Shown here: piece after piece, positions 1-7,681 of the stretch
Layout of the letters: each line of letters starts with the position of its first letter
Position numbering within the stretch: the stretch's first letter is position 1
Assembly (NCBI RefSeq): GCF_028748065.1
Contig: NZ_CP118166.1
Span: forward strand, 2,061,501 to 2,125,500
Origin: Hyphococcus flavus
GTDB lineage: Bacteria > Pseudomonadota > Alphaproteobacteria > Caulobacterales > Parvularculaceae
DNA length: 64,000 nucleotides
Direction: 5' to 3'
Translations under genes and position numbers: made by a program
Notes under the pieces: generated by a model
The model's input: the letters and a program-made list of their open reading frames with translations, nothing else
Told to the model about the DNA's origin: nothing
The model's database searches: none

Positions 1-534
1 GGCGAAAAATCCTCGATCATCAACGACATTGATTTTGAGCTGGAGCTGATCCAACGCGACGAAATCAACGTCGCCTACATTCTGGAGCTGCTGGCTGATT
101 TGCACGCCACAAGCCAGAAAAAAGACACCAAAGGCAAATCGGACGCGGAGGAGAAGCGCAAAGCGATCAGCGATCTTTTAGGCTCCGAAGCGCAGCTGCG
201 CAGCAAGAAAGAATTGATCGAGCGGTTCATCGCTGAATTCATGCCGAAAGTGAAGCCGGGCGAGGATGTTCGGCAAGCCTTCAAGGACTATTGGTCAACG
301 GAACGGATGGATTCTCTTGAGGCGCTTTGCGCTGAAGAAGGGCTTCACCGCGACAAGCTCGAAGACATTATCGAGGCCTATCACTTTACCAACAGAGAGC
401 CGTTACGCGATACGGTCGTCGAAGCGCTTGTCGAAAAACCGAAGGTCTTGCAACGCAAAAAAATTGTCGAGCGTGTGACCGAGAAAATTCTCGCACTGGT
501 GCGGAAATTCGACGACGACATGGGGGATGTGTGA
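1..534 (+). CDS. hsdR: Type I restriction endonuclease subunit R, C-terminal part (5' truncated by window)
   Basis: The reading frame is open from base 1 and codes for 177 residues ending in TGA, so only the C-terminal end of the gene is present. The helical, charged sequence (LIERFIAEFMPKV, AFKDYWSTER, FTNREPLRDTVVEAL, IVERVTEKILALV) is typical of the C-terminal helical domain of EcoR124-type HsdR. In that family this domain docks the ATP-dependent translocase/nuclease onto the HsdM-HsdS methylase core. The nuclease and helicase motifs lie upstream, outside the window. The stop overlaps the start of the next gene (TGATG), so the two are probably translated together. Assignment rests on motif memory; family confidence is good, exact specificity is unknown. 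Confidence 0.85.
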   Translation, partial: GEKSSIINDIDFELELIQRDEINVAYILELLADLHATSQKKDTKGKSDAEEKRKAISDLLGSEAQLRSKKELIERFIAEFMPKVKPGEDVRQAFKDYWSTERMDSLEALCAEEGLHRDKLEDIIEAYHFTNREPLRDTVVEALVEKPKVLQRKKIVERVTEKILALVRKFDDDMGDV

Positions 535-1304
535 TGTTTGAATGGGTACGGACCGCATTAAAGTGTATTCCGAAAATTGCAAAGAAGGTACAAAGATTTT
601 TCTTTCGAAAAGACGATTATTCAGGATTGATTCCTCTAACTGAGAGAGAGTACGAAGAACGATTTCAAAAATTGTCGGACGAACAGCGGTTGCGTGCGTT
701 TGAGATGGTACTCGATACGCGAAAATTTGAAATTGAAATGTATTGGAAGCGTGCAACCTATTTTTGGGCATTTATTGCGAGTGCATTTGCGGGGTATATA
801 TTCTTGGTTCGCGCCGGGGCAGAAAATCAATTTTTTGGACTCGTAGTAATTTGTATCGGCTTAGTGCTTTCCTTTGCGTGGCTCTTCACAAATTTGGGAA
901 GCAAAACTTGGCAAAGGCATTGGGAAAAACATCTCGATCTACTGGAAGATCAGTTTGTTGGCCCTCTTTACAAGACAGTGAATTCACGAAAAACTTTCTC
1001 AGTTTCAAAAATCAATGGGATCGTAAGCGGCGTCTTTTGCGCGGCATGGGTATTGATGGGTATCGATCACCTGCAGAAAAATGGAAGTTTATATCTAAGC
1101 TTTGATATTGGAGATGCTGATTTTCTTATTTGGATTGCACTGCTTGGGGCGTTTGCAGCGATATTTGCTATGGTTTTTGGTTATGGGAGGGGTAGGTTCG
1201 GACTGCAGCAAACGCAGATGTTCAAGCGGATCGTGAAATATCAGGAAGTTGATGAGGTTTTAAAACTAAAGATGAAATTTGAAGAGCACGATAAATCGAA
1301 GTAA
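534..1304 (+). CDS. Four-helix membrane protein coupled to hsdR (RipA-like?)
   Basis: A 256-residue protein whose ATG shares its A with the TGA of hsdR, so translational coupling is likely; a GTG one codon upstream is the alternative start. Two hydrophobic helices (about residues 75-95 and 100-120), a conserved-looking loop containing SKTWQRHWEKHLDLLED, and two more helices (about 160-180 and 195-215) are visible, with a cytoplasmic charged tail. From memory, the loop plus helix layout resembles the RipA family of octameric inner-membrane proteins; this was not checked. The gene is clearly more AT-rich than the chromosome around it, a sign of transfer with the restriction system. Its role in defence is not known; membrane-tethered effector or accessory is inference. 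Confidence 0.75.
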   Translation: MFEWVRTALKCIPKIAKKVQRFFFRKDDYSGLIPLTEREYEERFQKLSDEQRLRAFEMVLDTRKFEIEMYWKRATYFWAFIASAFAGYIFLVRAGAENQFFGLVVICIGLVLSFAWLFTNLGSKTWQRHWEKHLDLLEDQFVGPLYKTVNSRKTFSVSKINGIVSGVFCAAWVLMGIDHLQKNGSLYLSFDIGDADFLIWIALLGAFAAIFAMVFGYGRGRFGLQQTQMFKRIVKYQEVDEVLKLKMKFEEHDKSK

Positions 1305-1478
1305 TATAAAATTCTTACTCAGCTGGTGTTTCAATCAAGCATAGCGGTTTGTGAGTGGGGGTATGATTGGGGGTATCAATATTTTTTGAATTGGAAAATA
1401 ATGATTAAATCAATTAGATAGTACTGTTTTCCCATTCCGCCCCTGGCACCATTCTCAAAAAGGCGGCCATCAGCCAAC
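1305..1478. other. AT-rich intergenic with att-like motifs at end of restriction island
   Basis: No gene is visible. Two copies of TGGGGGTAT occur 12 bases apart (1356-1364 and 1368-1376), a pattern I associate with arm or att regions of tyrosine-recombinase (DUF4102 type) islands. At 1431-1453 a GC-rich stretch, CCCATTCCGCCCCTGGCACC followed by ATT, resembles the 3' end of a tRNA or tmRNA that would serve as attachment core, but it does not fold as a tRNA with its present upstream sequence. Base composition changes from AT-rich to chromosomal just after it. This fits an island border, by inference. Confidence 0.4.
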
Positions 1479-2903
1479 TTACCTACTAGAAATGTTTACT
1501 CTTCCAGGTTTATTGCTCGTCGTCGATGTAATGAGCGCAACAGCAAGCCCTGCCAGTATCCCTGGCATGCCTTCGTAGACGTCATTGTGAAGGTCAAAAT
1601 AACGCCAGGTGAGGGCGGTCGCGATACCAACGGCAAGCGCCATGATGGCGCCATTCTCGGATATTCGGCGCCGCATGGCGTATATAATGAGCAGTGGCGC
1701 AAAGGCTGAAGCAAGCGTAGACCAAGCGAGGATGACAAGATTGAACACGCTGCGCGTTTCGGTGATCGCGATCACAAGTGCCAGCGCCGTCACAAAGGCT
1801 GTCGCCAGTTTCAGTTTCCAGGTTTTCTCCTGACGCTCTGGCATCAAGTCGTGTGTGATCGCTGCAGAGCAACTGAGAACTAGCGAATCTGCGGTAGACA
1901 TGGTTGCGGCGAAAATGCCGGCGAGAATCATGCCGACGAAGACACTAGGCAGCAATTCACGCGCCATAGTAGGCAAAGCAAGCTCAGGGTCGAGATCGCC
2001 AAGTTCTGGGAGGTAAAGGCGGGACAGCATTCCAACGCCCGTCGCAAGCGCGTAAAACAGAGTGAAGTATCCATAATACCATGCGCGAGCTCGGGTCATG
2101 TTGGAAGGCTTGTCCAGCGACATGAACCTGACCATGACGTGCGGTTGCCCGATGACTGATAGGCCTGCAAACATCCAACCGATTACAAACAGCGCCATGC
2201 CTGTAATGCCGGGAAAGGCAAGATCAGCAGGAAACCAGTTCAGGAATTCAGGTACTTCGGACATGGATTGAATAGTCGCCCCCAAGCCGCCCAAACCCAT
2301 TACGCCGACCACGAACAAGACAGACATCGCGCCCAGCATCACCAAAGACTGAACCGCATCGGTCCAGATTGAAGCGCGGATGCCGCCTGCGGCGCTGTAA
2401 GCGAGTATCATTGCAGCGACGACCACTGCGCCAGCCTTTGGGTTCCAATCGAGCACGCCCTGCAGCGCCTTGCCTCCCGCGCTGATCTGCGCGGCGGCGT
2501 AAGCGCCAAGAAATACAACCATGATAATCGCTGCAATACGCCGCCAAATAGCGAATTCTTCATTATTCCAGCGTGCCAAAACAGCGGCGAAAGAAGCCTC
2601 TTTTGTTCGCGCAGTTGCCTCGCGAAGGCGTTGATGAATGAACCCTGACGCAAGAAAATCGCCTAATATCCAACCGATCATGAGCCAGATTGCCGCCAGG
2701 CCTGTCGCATAGGTATAGCCAATTACCCCGATAAACATGTAACCAGAATTGTTGGTGGCGACTGCGGAGAGCCCGGCCAGCCAAGGAGACACTTCGTTCC
2801 CTGCAAGGTAATAGTCTGTACGTGATTTTTTTGCGCGAAAAGCTGATGCTAGGCCAACCGCTAAAAATAGAAAAAGGAACCCTAGAAAACTGACGACAAT
2901 CAT
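1479..2903 (-). CDS. Sodium:solute symporter (SSS/PutP-like), probable osmolyte uptake
   Basis: A 474-residue integral membrane protein with about 13 hydrophobic segments over its whole length, the usual size of the SSS family. The N-terminal stretch SRTDYYLAGNEVSPWLAG and the following SAVATNNSGYMFIGVIGYTY match the family's helix 1-2 region, and AGIFAATMSTADSLVLSCSA is the characteristic helix 8 motif with sodium-site serines. It is predicted to import a small solute with sodium, as PutP does for proline. Its position last in the ectoine gene run, 58 bases after the small gene, suggests uptake of ectoine, proline or betaine under salt stress; the substrate is inference. An AAGGAA ribosome site precedes the ATG. 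Confidence 0.85.
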   Translation of the reverse strand: MIVVSFLGFLFLFLAVGLASAFRAKKSRTDYYLAGNEVSPWLAGLSAVATNNSGYMFIGVIGYTYATGLAAIWLMIGWILGDFLASGFIHQRLREATARTKEASFAAVLARWNNEEFAIWRRIAAIIMVVFLGAYAAAQISAGGKALQGVLDWNPKAGAVVVAAMILAYSAAGGIRASIWTDAVQSLVMLGAMSVLFVVGVMGLGGLGATIQSMSEVPEFLNWFPADLAFPGITGMALFVIGWMFAGLSVIGQPHVMVRFMSLDKPSNMTRARAWYYGYFTLFYALATGVGMLSRLYLPELGDLDPELALPTMARELLPSVFVGMILAGIFAATMSTADSLVLSCSAAITHDLMPERQEKTWKLKLATAFVTALALVIAITETRSVFNLVILAWSTLASAFAPLLIIYAMRRRISENGAIMALAVGIATALTWRYFDLHNDVYEGMPGILAGLAVALITSTTSNKPGRVNISSR

Positions 2904-2961
2904 CGGTATTCCTTTTGCAGAGTGCTTGGTATTTTAAATTGCCCGATGACAATTCGTTATT

Positions 2962-3282
2962 TTAGTGGATGGTTGTGGGCTGATCCCGATTATCAATTAC
3001 ATGGGCTTGTTCGAGGTTGAGGCTCACGCCAGCGCTGATGGGCTCAGCGAGTTGAAGCAACTTATTTTTGTCCTCCTCATCCCACATGGCGAACGCGAGT
3101 AGGTGAGCGGTATTGTCCTTTTCTTCGGCCTGCATGAAGACAAACAGGCCATCTTCATTCATGAAATAAGTATGCGAGCCAAAAGCCTCTTCCAACTTAC
3201 TGATTGCAGCGTGCTCTTGTTTTATAGCAGTTAGGTCTGTCTTTTTTTCGACAGCATCAATCTGAATTTCAGTAAGCTGCAT
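2962..3282 (-). CDS. Small unknown protein in ectoine cluster
   Basis: A 106-residue soluble, acidic protein without recognisable domain, signal or membrane segment. It has a good ribosome site (AGAGAGG) eight bases before the ATG and sits between the ectoine aspartokinase and the SSS transporter on the same strand with short gaps (47 and 58 bases), so it is probably in the same transcript. The sequence alternates short strands and helices (SHTYFMNEDGLFVFMQAEE, HLLAFAMWDEEDKNKLLQLA) and could be a small ligand-binding or chaperone-like protein, but nothing specific can be claimed. Composition resembles its ect neighbours. Confidence 0.7.
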   Translation of the reverse strand: MQLTEIQIDAVEKKTDLTAIKQEHAAISKLEEAFGSHTYFMNEDGLFVFMQAEEKDNTAHLLAFAMWDEEDKNKLLQLAEPISAGVSLNLEQAHVIDNRDQPTTIH

Positions 3283-3329
3283 AAGAACCTCTCTAAGTTA
3301 CCCGCGCGCATTACTTTTGAGCCCGTTAT

Positions 3330-4784
3330 TTAAGCTGCTTCCTGCCGCTTTGCCGTGTCGTCTGTGTTTTCCACTAATACTCGGTGGAGAACAGCAACGC
3401 CTTTGTCGTAGTCTTCGGCATCAATTACGAATTGAATATCGACGTGGCGCATGGGTTGTTGCATGCCTAGAAGTTCAATGCCTTCCTTTGCTAATGCAGA
3501 AACTGCGGTCGACGTTAGCCCGGACCGATTAAGGTCGCTGCCAATAACTGAGAGAACCGCAACTTTCCGAACGGTGATGGATGCTGACGGAAACTTCTCT
3601 TCAAGATCGGCGCTCACACGCCTTGCAGCTTTGAGGGAACCGTAAAGATAGTGTGTAATACTGTTCGCGTTTGACGACTTGGAAACAATCGAAACGCGGT
3701 GTCTTTCAAGCGCAGAAAGGATGGCTGTGTCATATCCTTTTACGCCAACCATGTCTTGTTCAAAAAACTCAAGCGCGAGAACGCTTTTTCGACCCGTGAT
3801 GATTTCGGCGCCGGGAACATCAGAAATGTAATCGCCACTAATGACTGTGCCAGGATCGTCAGGGTCAAATGTGTTTTTGACACGCAATGGGATGTCTGCC
3901 TGCCGTAGACCTTTCGCAGCGCGTGGATGTATCGCTTCCATGCCCATATTCGAGAGCTGGTCAGCGACATCATAATTGGTTTTGCCAATTTTTCTTACCT
4001 TGTTTTCGCCAACAAGATTAGGGTCTGCGCTTGAAAGGTGAAATTCTTTGTGAATGATTGCTTCTGCGGCGTTCGTCAGAACTGCAACGCGCGAAAAGGT
4101 TGCTTCTGTATATCCGCGTCCATAAATTTGCATCATGCCTTCACGGCAATGTGCGTAACCAGTCAGAATGGGCAGTTCTTTTTCCAAATCTACTTGCGCC
4201 AGAGCTGTATTCAACCGCTCATCAAGGGTTGGTGATTCTTCGGTGCGCCAGCCAGTTAAGTCGATGAATGACGCATTGACGCCGTGTTGGCGTAATAACA
4301 AAGCCGTATTGTGTGCGCTTTGCGCTTCCCCCAAAGCGGACAACATCTCTTTTACTGTCGAGAGATGGTCGTCCACTCTGAAGTGACCGAAAGAGCAAAG
4401 CCGTTGAATATCAAGCAGGCAGCTTCGAACGCCTTCAATACGTTCTCTTACAAAATTATCTGCAGCGGCCCGGTCGGCGTTGTCGTCAAAAATACTTGCA
4501 TTGATTTCTCGCATCCGCACGCCGACCGCAGTAAGGGCGTCACCCCACGTCCAGTCCGATTCCGTGCTGGAAAATAATGAAAATACGCCCGGATTGCCCG
4601 TTTTCTTATCTTCGATGAGCAAATTGGTGACGCCCGCGTAAGCCGACACGACAAAAACCCTGTTATAGAAAGAACCTTTGCCGCCCTTGAGAAAAATGTT
4701 CTTCAGAACTGCATCGGTGTTGGAAATAGAAGTGCCGCCAATCTTCTCGACGGTATGTTTATTTTGTTCAGTTGTTTTTGTCAT
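3330..4784 (-). CDS. ask: Ectoine-specific aspartokinase (Ask_Ect)
   Basis: A 484-residue aspartate kinase. The N-terminal KIGGTSISNTDAV replaces the usual KFGGTSV nucleotide motif, as in the aspartokinases found inside ectoine clusters. The catalytic domain covers about residues 10-320 (IYGRGYTEATFSRVAVLTNA, VRKIGKTNYDVADQL), followed by two ACT domains (about 330-470). It phosphorylates L-aspartate to feed aspartate semialdehyde to EctB. Cluster-borne isozymes are known to escape the lysine/threonine feedback of housekeeping aspartokinase, so placement here supports ectoine supply. It follows ectC by 24 bases, and an AAGGAT ribosome site precedes the ATG. Confidence 0.93.
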   Translation of the reverse strand: MTKTTEQNKHTVEKIGGTSISNTDAVLKNIFLKGGKGSFYNRVFVVSAYAGVTNLLIEDKKTGNPGVFSLFSSTESDWTWGDALTAVGVRMREINASIFDDNADRAAADNFVRERIEGVRSCLLDIQRLCSFGHFRVDDHLSTVKEMLSALGEAQSAHNTALLLRQHGVNASFIDLTGWRTEESPTLDERLNTALAQVDLEKELPILTGYAHCREGMMQIYGRGYTEATFSRVAVLTNAAEAIIHKEFHLSSADPNLVGENKVRKIGKTNYDVADQLSNMGMEAIHPRAAKGLRQADIPLRVKNTFDPDDPGTVISGDYISDVPGAEIITGRKSVLALEFFEQDMVGVKGYDTAILSALERHRVSIVSKSSNANSITHYLYGSLKAARRVSADLEEKFPSASITVRKVAVLSVIGSDLNRSGLTSTAVSALAKEGIELLGMQQPMRHVDIQFVIDAEDYDKGVAVLHRVLVENTDDTAKRQEAA

Positions 4785-4808
4785 AATATCCTTCGGGCGC
4801 GCTGCGTT

Positions 4809-5201
4809 TTAGCTTGCTTCCTCAATGAGCGGATAAGCGCCATCTTTGTTATGTACTTCCTTGCCAGTAACTGGGGGTGAAAATACGCAGGCCATAATCA
4901 TTTCTTCCTCAGCTCTAAGTATATGCCGGTCATGTTTATCGAGCGCATAGACAACACCTGGCGCGATTTCATGTGTCGAGCCTTCATCCAGATCTTCAAT
5001 GCTGCCTTTGCCAGAAACGCAATACACAGATTCAAGATGGTTCTGATAATGCATTTTCAGTTCGGCACCCTTGTGGATGGTTGTGATATGAAATGAAAAA
5101 CCCATTCCATCATCCTTCAGCAAGAGGCGGACACTGCTCCACCCGTCGGAATCCACACGGCGATCAGTATTTTTTTCTTGATGATAGTTTCTTACAATCA
5201 T
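4809..5201 (-). CDS. ectC: L-ectoine synthase
   Basis: A 130-residue cupin-fold enzyme that cyclises N-gamma-acetyl-diaminobutyrate to ectoine, the last step of the pathway. Length and sequence match the family throughout: [16 protein letters not shown] at the start, [33 protein letters not shown] holding the metal and substrate residues, and [17 protein letters not shown] near the end. It lies 10 bases after ectB, so the genes form one operon. No ectD hydroxylase gene follows, so the product should be ectoine and not 5-hydroxyectoine unless ectD lies elsewhere. Confidence 0.96.
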   Translation of the reverse strand: MIVRNYHQEKNTDRRVDSDGWSSVRLLLKDDGMGFSFHITTIHKGAELKMHYQNHLESVYCVSGKGSIEDLDEGSTHEIAPGVVYALDKHDRHILRAEEEMIMACVFSPPVTGKEVHNKDGAYPLIEEAS

Positions 5202-5211
5202 GATTATCCCG

Positions 5212-6507
5212 CTAGGCTGCTTGTTGTGTATGTTTCTTTGCCACCGTTCTTACGGCCTGGGTTAGAATGTTGAGGCCTTTTTCCAAGTCGTCATTGCTGA
5301 TTGTCAAAGGCGTCAGGCATTTTACGATTTCATCATCGGTGCCGCTGGTTTCGATGATCAGGCCATGTTCGAAAGCTTCCGTTACAATTTCAGCAGCAAT
5401 GTCGCCTGACTTCACGTCTATGCCGCGCATCATGCCTCTGCCTTTCAGTCCAACGACGAGCGAACTGTTTTCGTCTTTTATGTTGGATAAGGCGTTTTCA
5501 AGAATAGCGGCCTTCTCAGAAATTTCCTGCTCGAATTTCTTATCGCGCCAATAAGTTTCAAGAGCTGCTTTCGCAGTGATAAAGGCGTGGCAGTTGCCAC
5601 GGAACGTGCCGTTATGTTCGCCTGGCTTCCAGATATCGAGATCGCGTTTGATTAGTGTCAGCGCCATTGGAAGGCCAAAGCCGGAAATAGATTTCGCCAA
5701 AGTCACGATGTCCGGGTTGAGTTCTGCAGGTTCAAAGCTGAAGAATGTACCCGTGCGTCCTATGCCTGCCTGAATATCATCGACGATGAAAAGAGCGCCG
5801 TGCTTGCGTGCGATGGATTGAACCTTTTTGAGCCAGCTGAAGCTTGCGACATTCAAGCCACCTTCACCTTGTACTGTTTCAACGATGATCGCAGCAGGCG
5901 CGTCTACGCCGCTTGATGAGTCTGACAGAACACGATCCAGTTGAGCAGCCGAGTCCGAGCCGTCGCCAAAGTAATTATCGTAAGGCATGCGTGTAACGCC
6001 GCCTAGCGCGACACCGGCGCCGCCCCGGTGATGTCCATTGCCTGTAGCGGCCAATGCGCCAAGCGTTACGCCATGAAAGCCGTTTGTAAAACTGATAATG
6101 TTTTCGCGGCCCGTGACTTTTCTTGCAAGTTTTAACGCCGCCTCGACAGCGTTGGCGCCTGTAGGCCCCGGAAATTGAACGACATAGTCAAGACTTCGCG
6201 GTTTGAGAATTGTTTGCTCAAACTCTAGCAAGAATGCTTCTTTAGCGTCAGTCTCCATATCAAGACTGTGGGTAACCCCATCGCGTTCCATGTATTCGAT
6301 AAGCGCCTTTTTAAGCACAGGGTGATTGTGCCCGTAATTTAGGGAAGAGCAGCCAGCAAGAAAATCTATATATTCCTTGCCGCTTTCATCCCTAACCGTG
6401 GCACCGGATGATGATACGAACTTGACTGGAAAATTCCGAGCATAGCTACGTACATCAGACTCGCGACGTTCAAATACATTTTGCTTTTCGCTTTTCTCAA
6501 AAGCCAT
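5212..6507 (-). CDS. ectB: Diaminobutyrate-2-oxoglutarate aminotransferase
   Basis: A 431-residue class III PLP aminotransferase that converts aspartate semialdehyde and glutamate to L-2,4-diaminobutyrate, the first committed step of ectoine synthesis. The start [20 protein letters not shown] and the core [34 protein letters not shown] and [14 protein letters not shown] (the Asp-Asp pair that positions the PLP ring nitrogen) are typical. The PLP lysine falls in [13 protein letters not shown]. The gene starts 34 bases after ectA with an AGGAAA site upstream. Confidence 0.96.
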   Translation of the reverse strand: MAFEKSEKQNVFERRESDVRSYARNFPVKFVSSSGATVRDESGKEYIDFLAGCSSLNYGHNHPVLKKALIEYMERDGVTHSLDMETDAKEAFLLEFEQTILKPRSLDYVVQFPGPTGANAVEAALKLARKVTGRENIISFTNGFHGVTLGALAATGNGHHRGGAGVALGGVTRMPYDNYFGDGSDSAAQLDRVLSDSSSGVDAPAAIIVETVQGEGGLNVASFSWLKKVQSIARKHGALFIVDDIQAGIGRTGTFFSFEPAELNPDIVTLAKSISGFGLPMALTLIKRDLDIWKPGEHNGTFRGNCHAFITAKAALETYWRDKKFEQEISEKAAILENALSNIKDENSSLVVGLKGRGMMRGIDVKSGDIAAEIVTEAFEHGLIIETSGTDDEIVKCLTPLTISNDDLEKGLNILTQAVRTVAKKHTQQAA

Positions 6508-6541
6508 TATTTTTTCCTAAGTTGCTAAGAAGCAGTTATTG

Positions 6542-7087
6542 TTAGAGCGGGCCGATGGTGACCAAATGCTCTGTATCGTGTTGGCCGCCGAAGTCTTCAT
6601 TCTTGTCAAACCAAGGCTCATCACGCATCGGAGCCAACCGGGATTTTGCGAGAGAAGAAAACAGCCGCCATGAAGCAGCGTTATCTTTCGTAATTGTTGT
6701 TTTCAGATATTTTGCTCCGAAAGCGCCTTCACAGGCCAACAACTCTGAAAGAAGCTTCTTGCCGAGCCCTTCGCCTCTTGCAGCGCTAGAAACGGCAACC
6801 TGCCACACAAAAATCGTCTCCTTATCTTCAGGAGGACGATAGGCGGAAATCCACCCGACAAGTTCTTCGTTGCGCTCTGCTGCTATGCAGGTCTGTGCAA
6901 AGTGTGAACATAGCAGCAAATTGCAGTACATTGAATTTTCATCAAGCGGGGCGCAATCGCGCACCAACCGCCAAACCCGCTGACCATCGGACTTAACCGG
7001 GTGGCGAAATTGCGTTTGTGCTTCTTTAGCCGCGCCCAGATCTGCTAAGGCATGCCCGGAGGGTTCAGATGCGAGTTCATTAGGCAT
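6542..7087 (-). CDS. ectA: L-2,4-diaminobutyrate N-acetyltransferase
   Basis: A 181-residue GNAT-fold enzyme that acetylates diaminobutyrate with acetyl-CoA in ectoine synthesis. The family signature starts at about residue 28 (FRHPVKSDGQRVWRLVRDCA, PLDENSMYCNLLLCSHF) and the acetyl-CoA loop is VSSAARGEGLGKKLLSELL. The first 27 residues are variable and not conserved in the family, and the ATG used lacks a clear ribosome site and is only eight bases from an inverted repeat, so transcripts may be nearly leaderless or begin at an internal alternative codon. It is the first gene of the ectABC-ask run. Confidence 0.94.
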   Translation of the reverse strand: MPNELASEPSGHALADLGAAKEAQTQFRHPVKSDGQRVWRLVRDCAPLDENSMYCNLLLCSHFAQTCIAAERNEELVGWISAYRPPEDKETIFVWQVAVSSAARGEGLGKKLLSELLACEGAFGAKYLKTTITKDNAASWRLFSSLAKSRLAPMRDEPWFDKNEDFGGQHDTEHLVTIGPL

Positions 7088-7095
7088 GGCTATTA

Positions 7096-7121
7096 CTTAG
7101 AATATCTAAGCACGCTGTCAA
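7096..7121 (-). promoter_or_regulatory. Candidate ect promoter with overlapping inverted-repeat operator
   Basis: Read on the minus strand, a perfect TTGACA -35 hexamer (7116-7121) is followed by the inverted repeat CTTAGA-3 bases-TCTAAG (7096-7110), which covers the place where a -10 box would lie, and then by the ectA ATG at 7087. MarR-type EctR repressors are known to bind short palindromes over ect promoters. No ectR gene is in the window, so the binding protein is unknown. The -10 box itself is poor. Confidence 0.5.
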
Positions 7122-7441
7122 CCGCGCCGCCTATGGCAGTGATAATTTATTGCTATCACGAAGAGAAAAATTACAAGATTATATCTCATAATAGATAAAT
7201 ATAATATATGATAAGGATATTTGGAGGAAACTGTTCATTTTCTATAATTCGATTGTCTAACAAAAAAGTCGATGCGGCAACTGGTCCACTAAACTCGAAC
7301 AGACACACCGCGACGTCATGTGCTGAGTTCAAATTTATGCGTCCCATCAATGCCGGGGCGTCTGCGCCTTGAAATCTTATTTTCGCACAAATGCATCGGC
7401 GTTAGGGACGGCGACAGTTCAATTACTCTTGCTTTAGTCGC
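7122..7441. other. Intergenic region between ectA and tRNA-Arg
   Basis: No convincing gene. Bases about 7140-7260 are strongly AT-rich, unlike the flanks, and may include upstream activating sequence for ectA or a remnant of transfer. A 45-codon frame beginning near 7208 has no ribosome site and no recognisable product, so it is not called. Confidence 0.4.
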
Positions 7442-7470
7442 TTGCAATTTCAGTCTGCATGAGGTTAAAC
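7442..7470 (+). promoter_or_regulatory. Possible promoter of tRNA-Arg
   Basis: TTGCAA (7442-7447) and TTAAAC (7465-7470) are separated by 17 bases, and the tRNA begins 30 bases further on. Both hexamers are imperfect; the spacing and position are what support it. Confidence 0.35.
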
Positions 7471-7499
7471 CCGCGCCTCGCGTCGAGAGTGGCCGATTA

Positions 7500-7576
7500 G
7501 CACCCGTAGCTCAGCTGGATAGAGCACCAGACTACGAATCTGGGGGTCTGAGGTTCGAATCCTCACGGGTGCGCCA
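7500..7576 (+). tRNA. tRNA-Arg (anticodon ACG)
   Basis: A full cloverleaf of 77 bases with encoded CCA. The acceptor arms GCACCCG and CGGGTGC pair perfectly. The D arm is GCTC/GAGC, the anticodon stem CCAGA/TCTGG encloses the loop CTACGAA with anticodon ACG at 7534-7536, and the T arm TGAGG/CCTCA encloses TTCGAAT. A34 is normally edited to inosine so that CGU, CGC and CGA are read. Confidence 0.98.
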
Positions 7577-7681
7577 TAACCAACAAGCAGAGCCATTTTT
7601 GCCTGAAACAGGGTCGAAAGGCTAATCGGTCTTGCGTATGCTCCTATGTCACGGTGGATCAGCGCGAGGAGCAATTTGGTT

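Noticed and set aside
1431-1453. tRNA-like 3' end
   Set aside because: The preceding bases do not form a T arm with TTCRA, so it is not a tRNA gene; kept only as a possible attachment core.
7208-7370. Small frame of about 45 codons in the ectA-tRNA gap
   Set aside because: No ribosome site, no recognisable product and composition unlike coding sequence.
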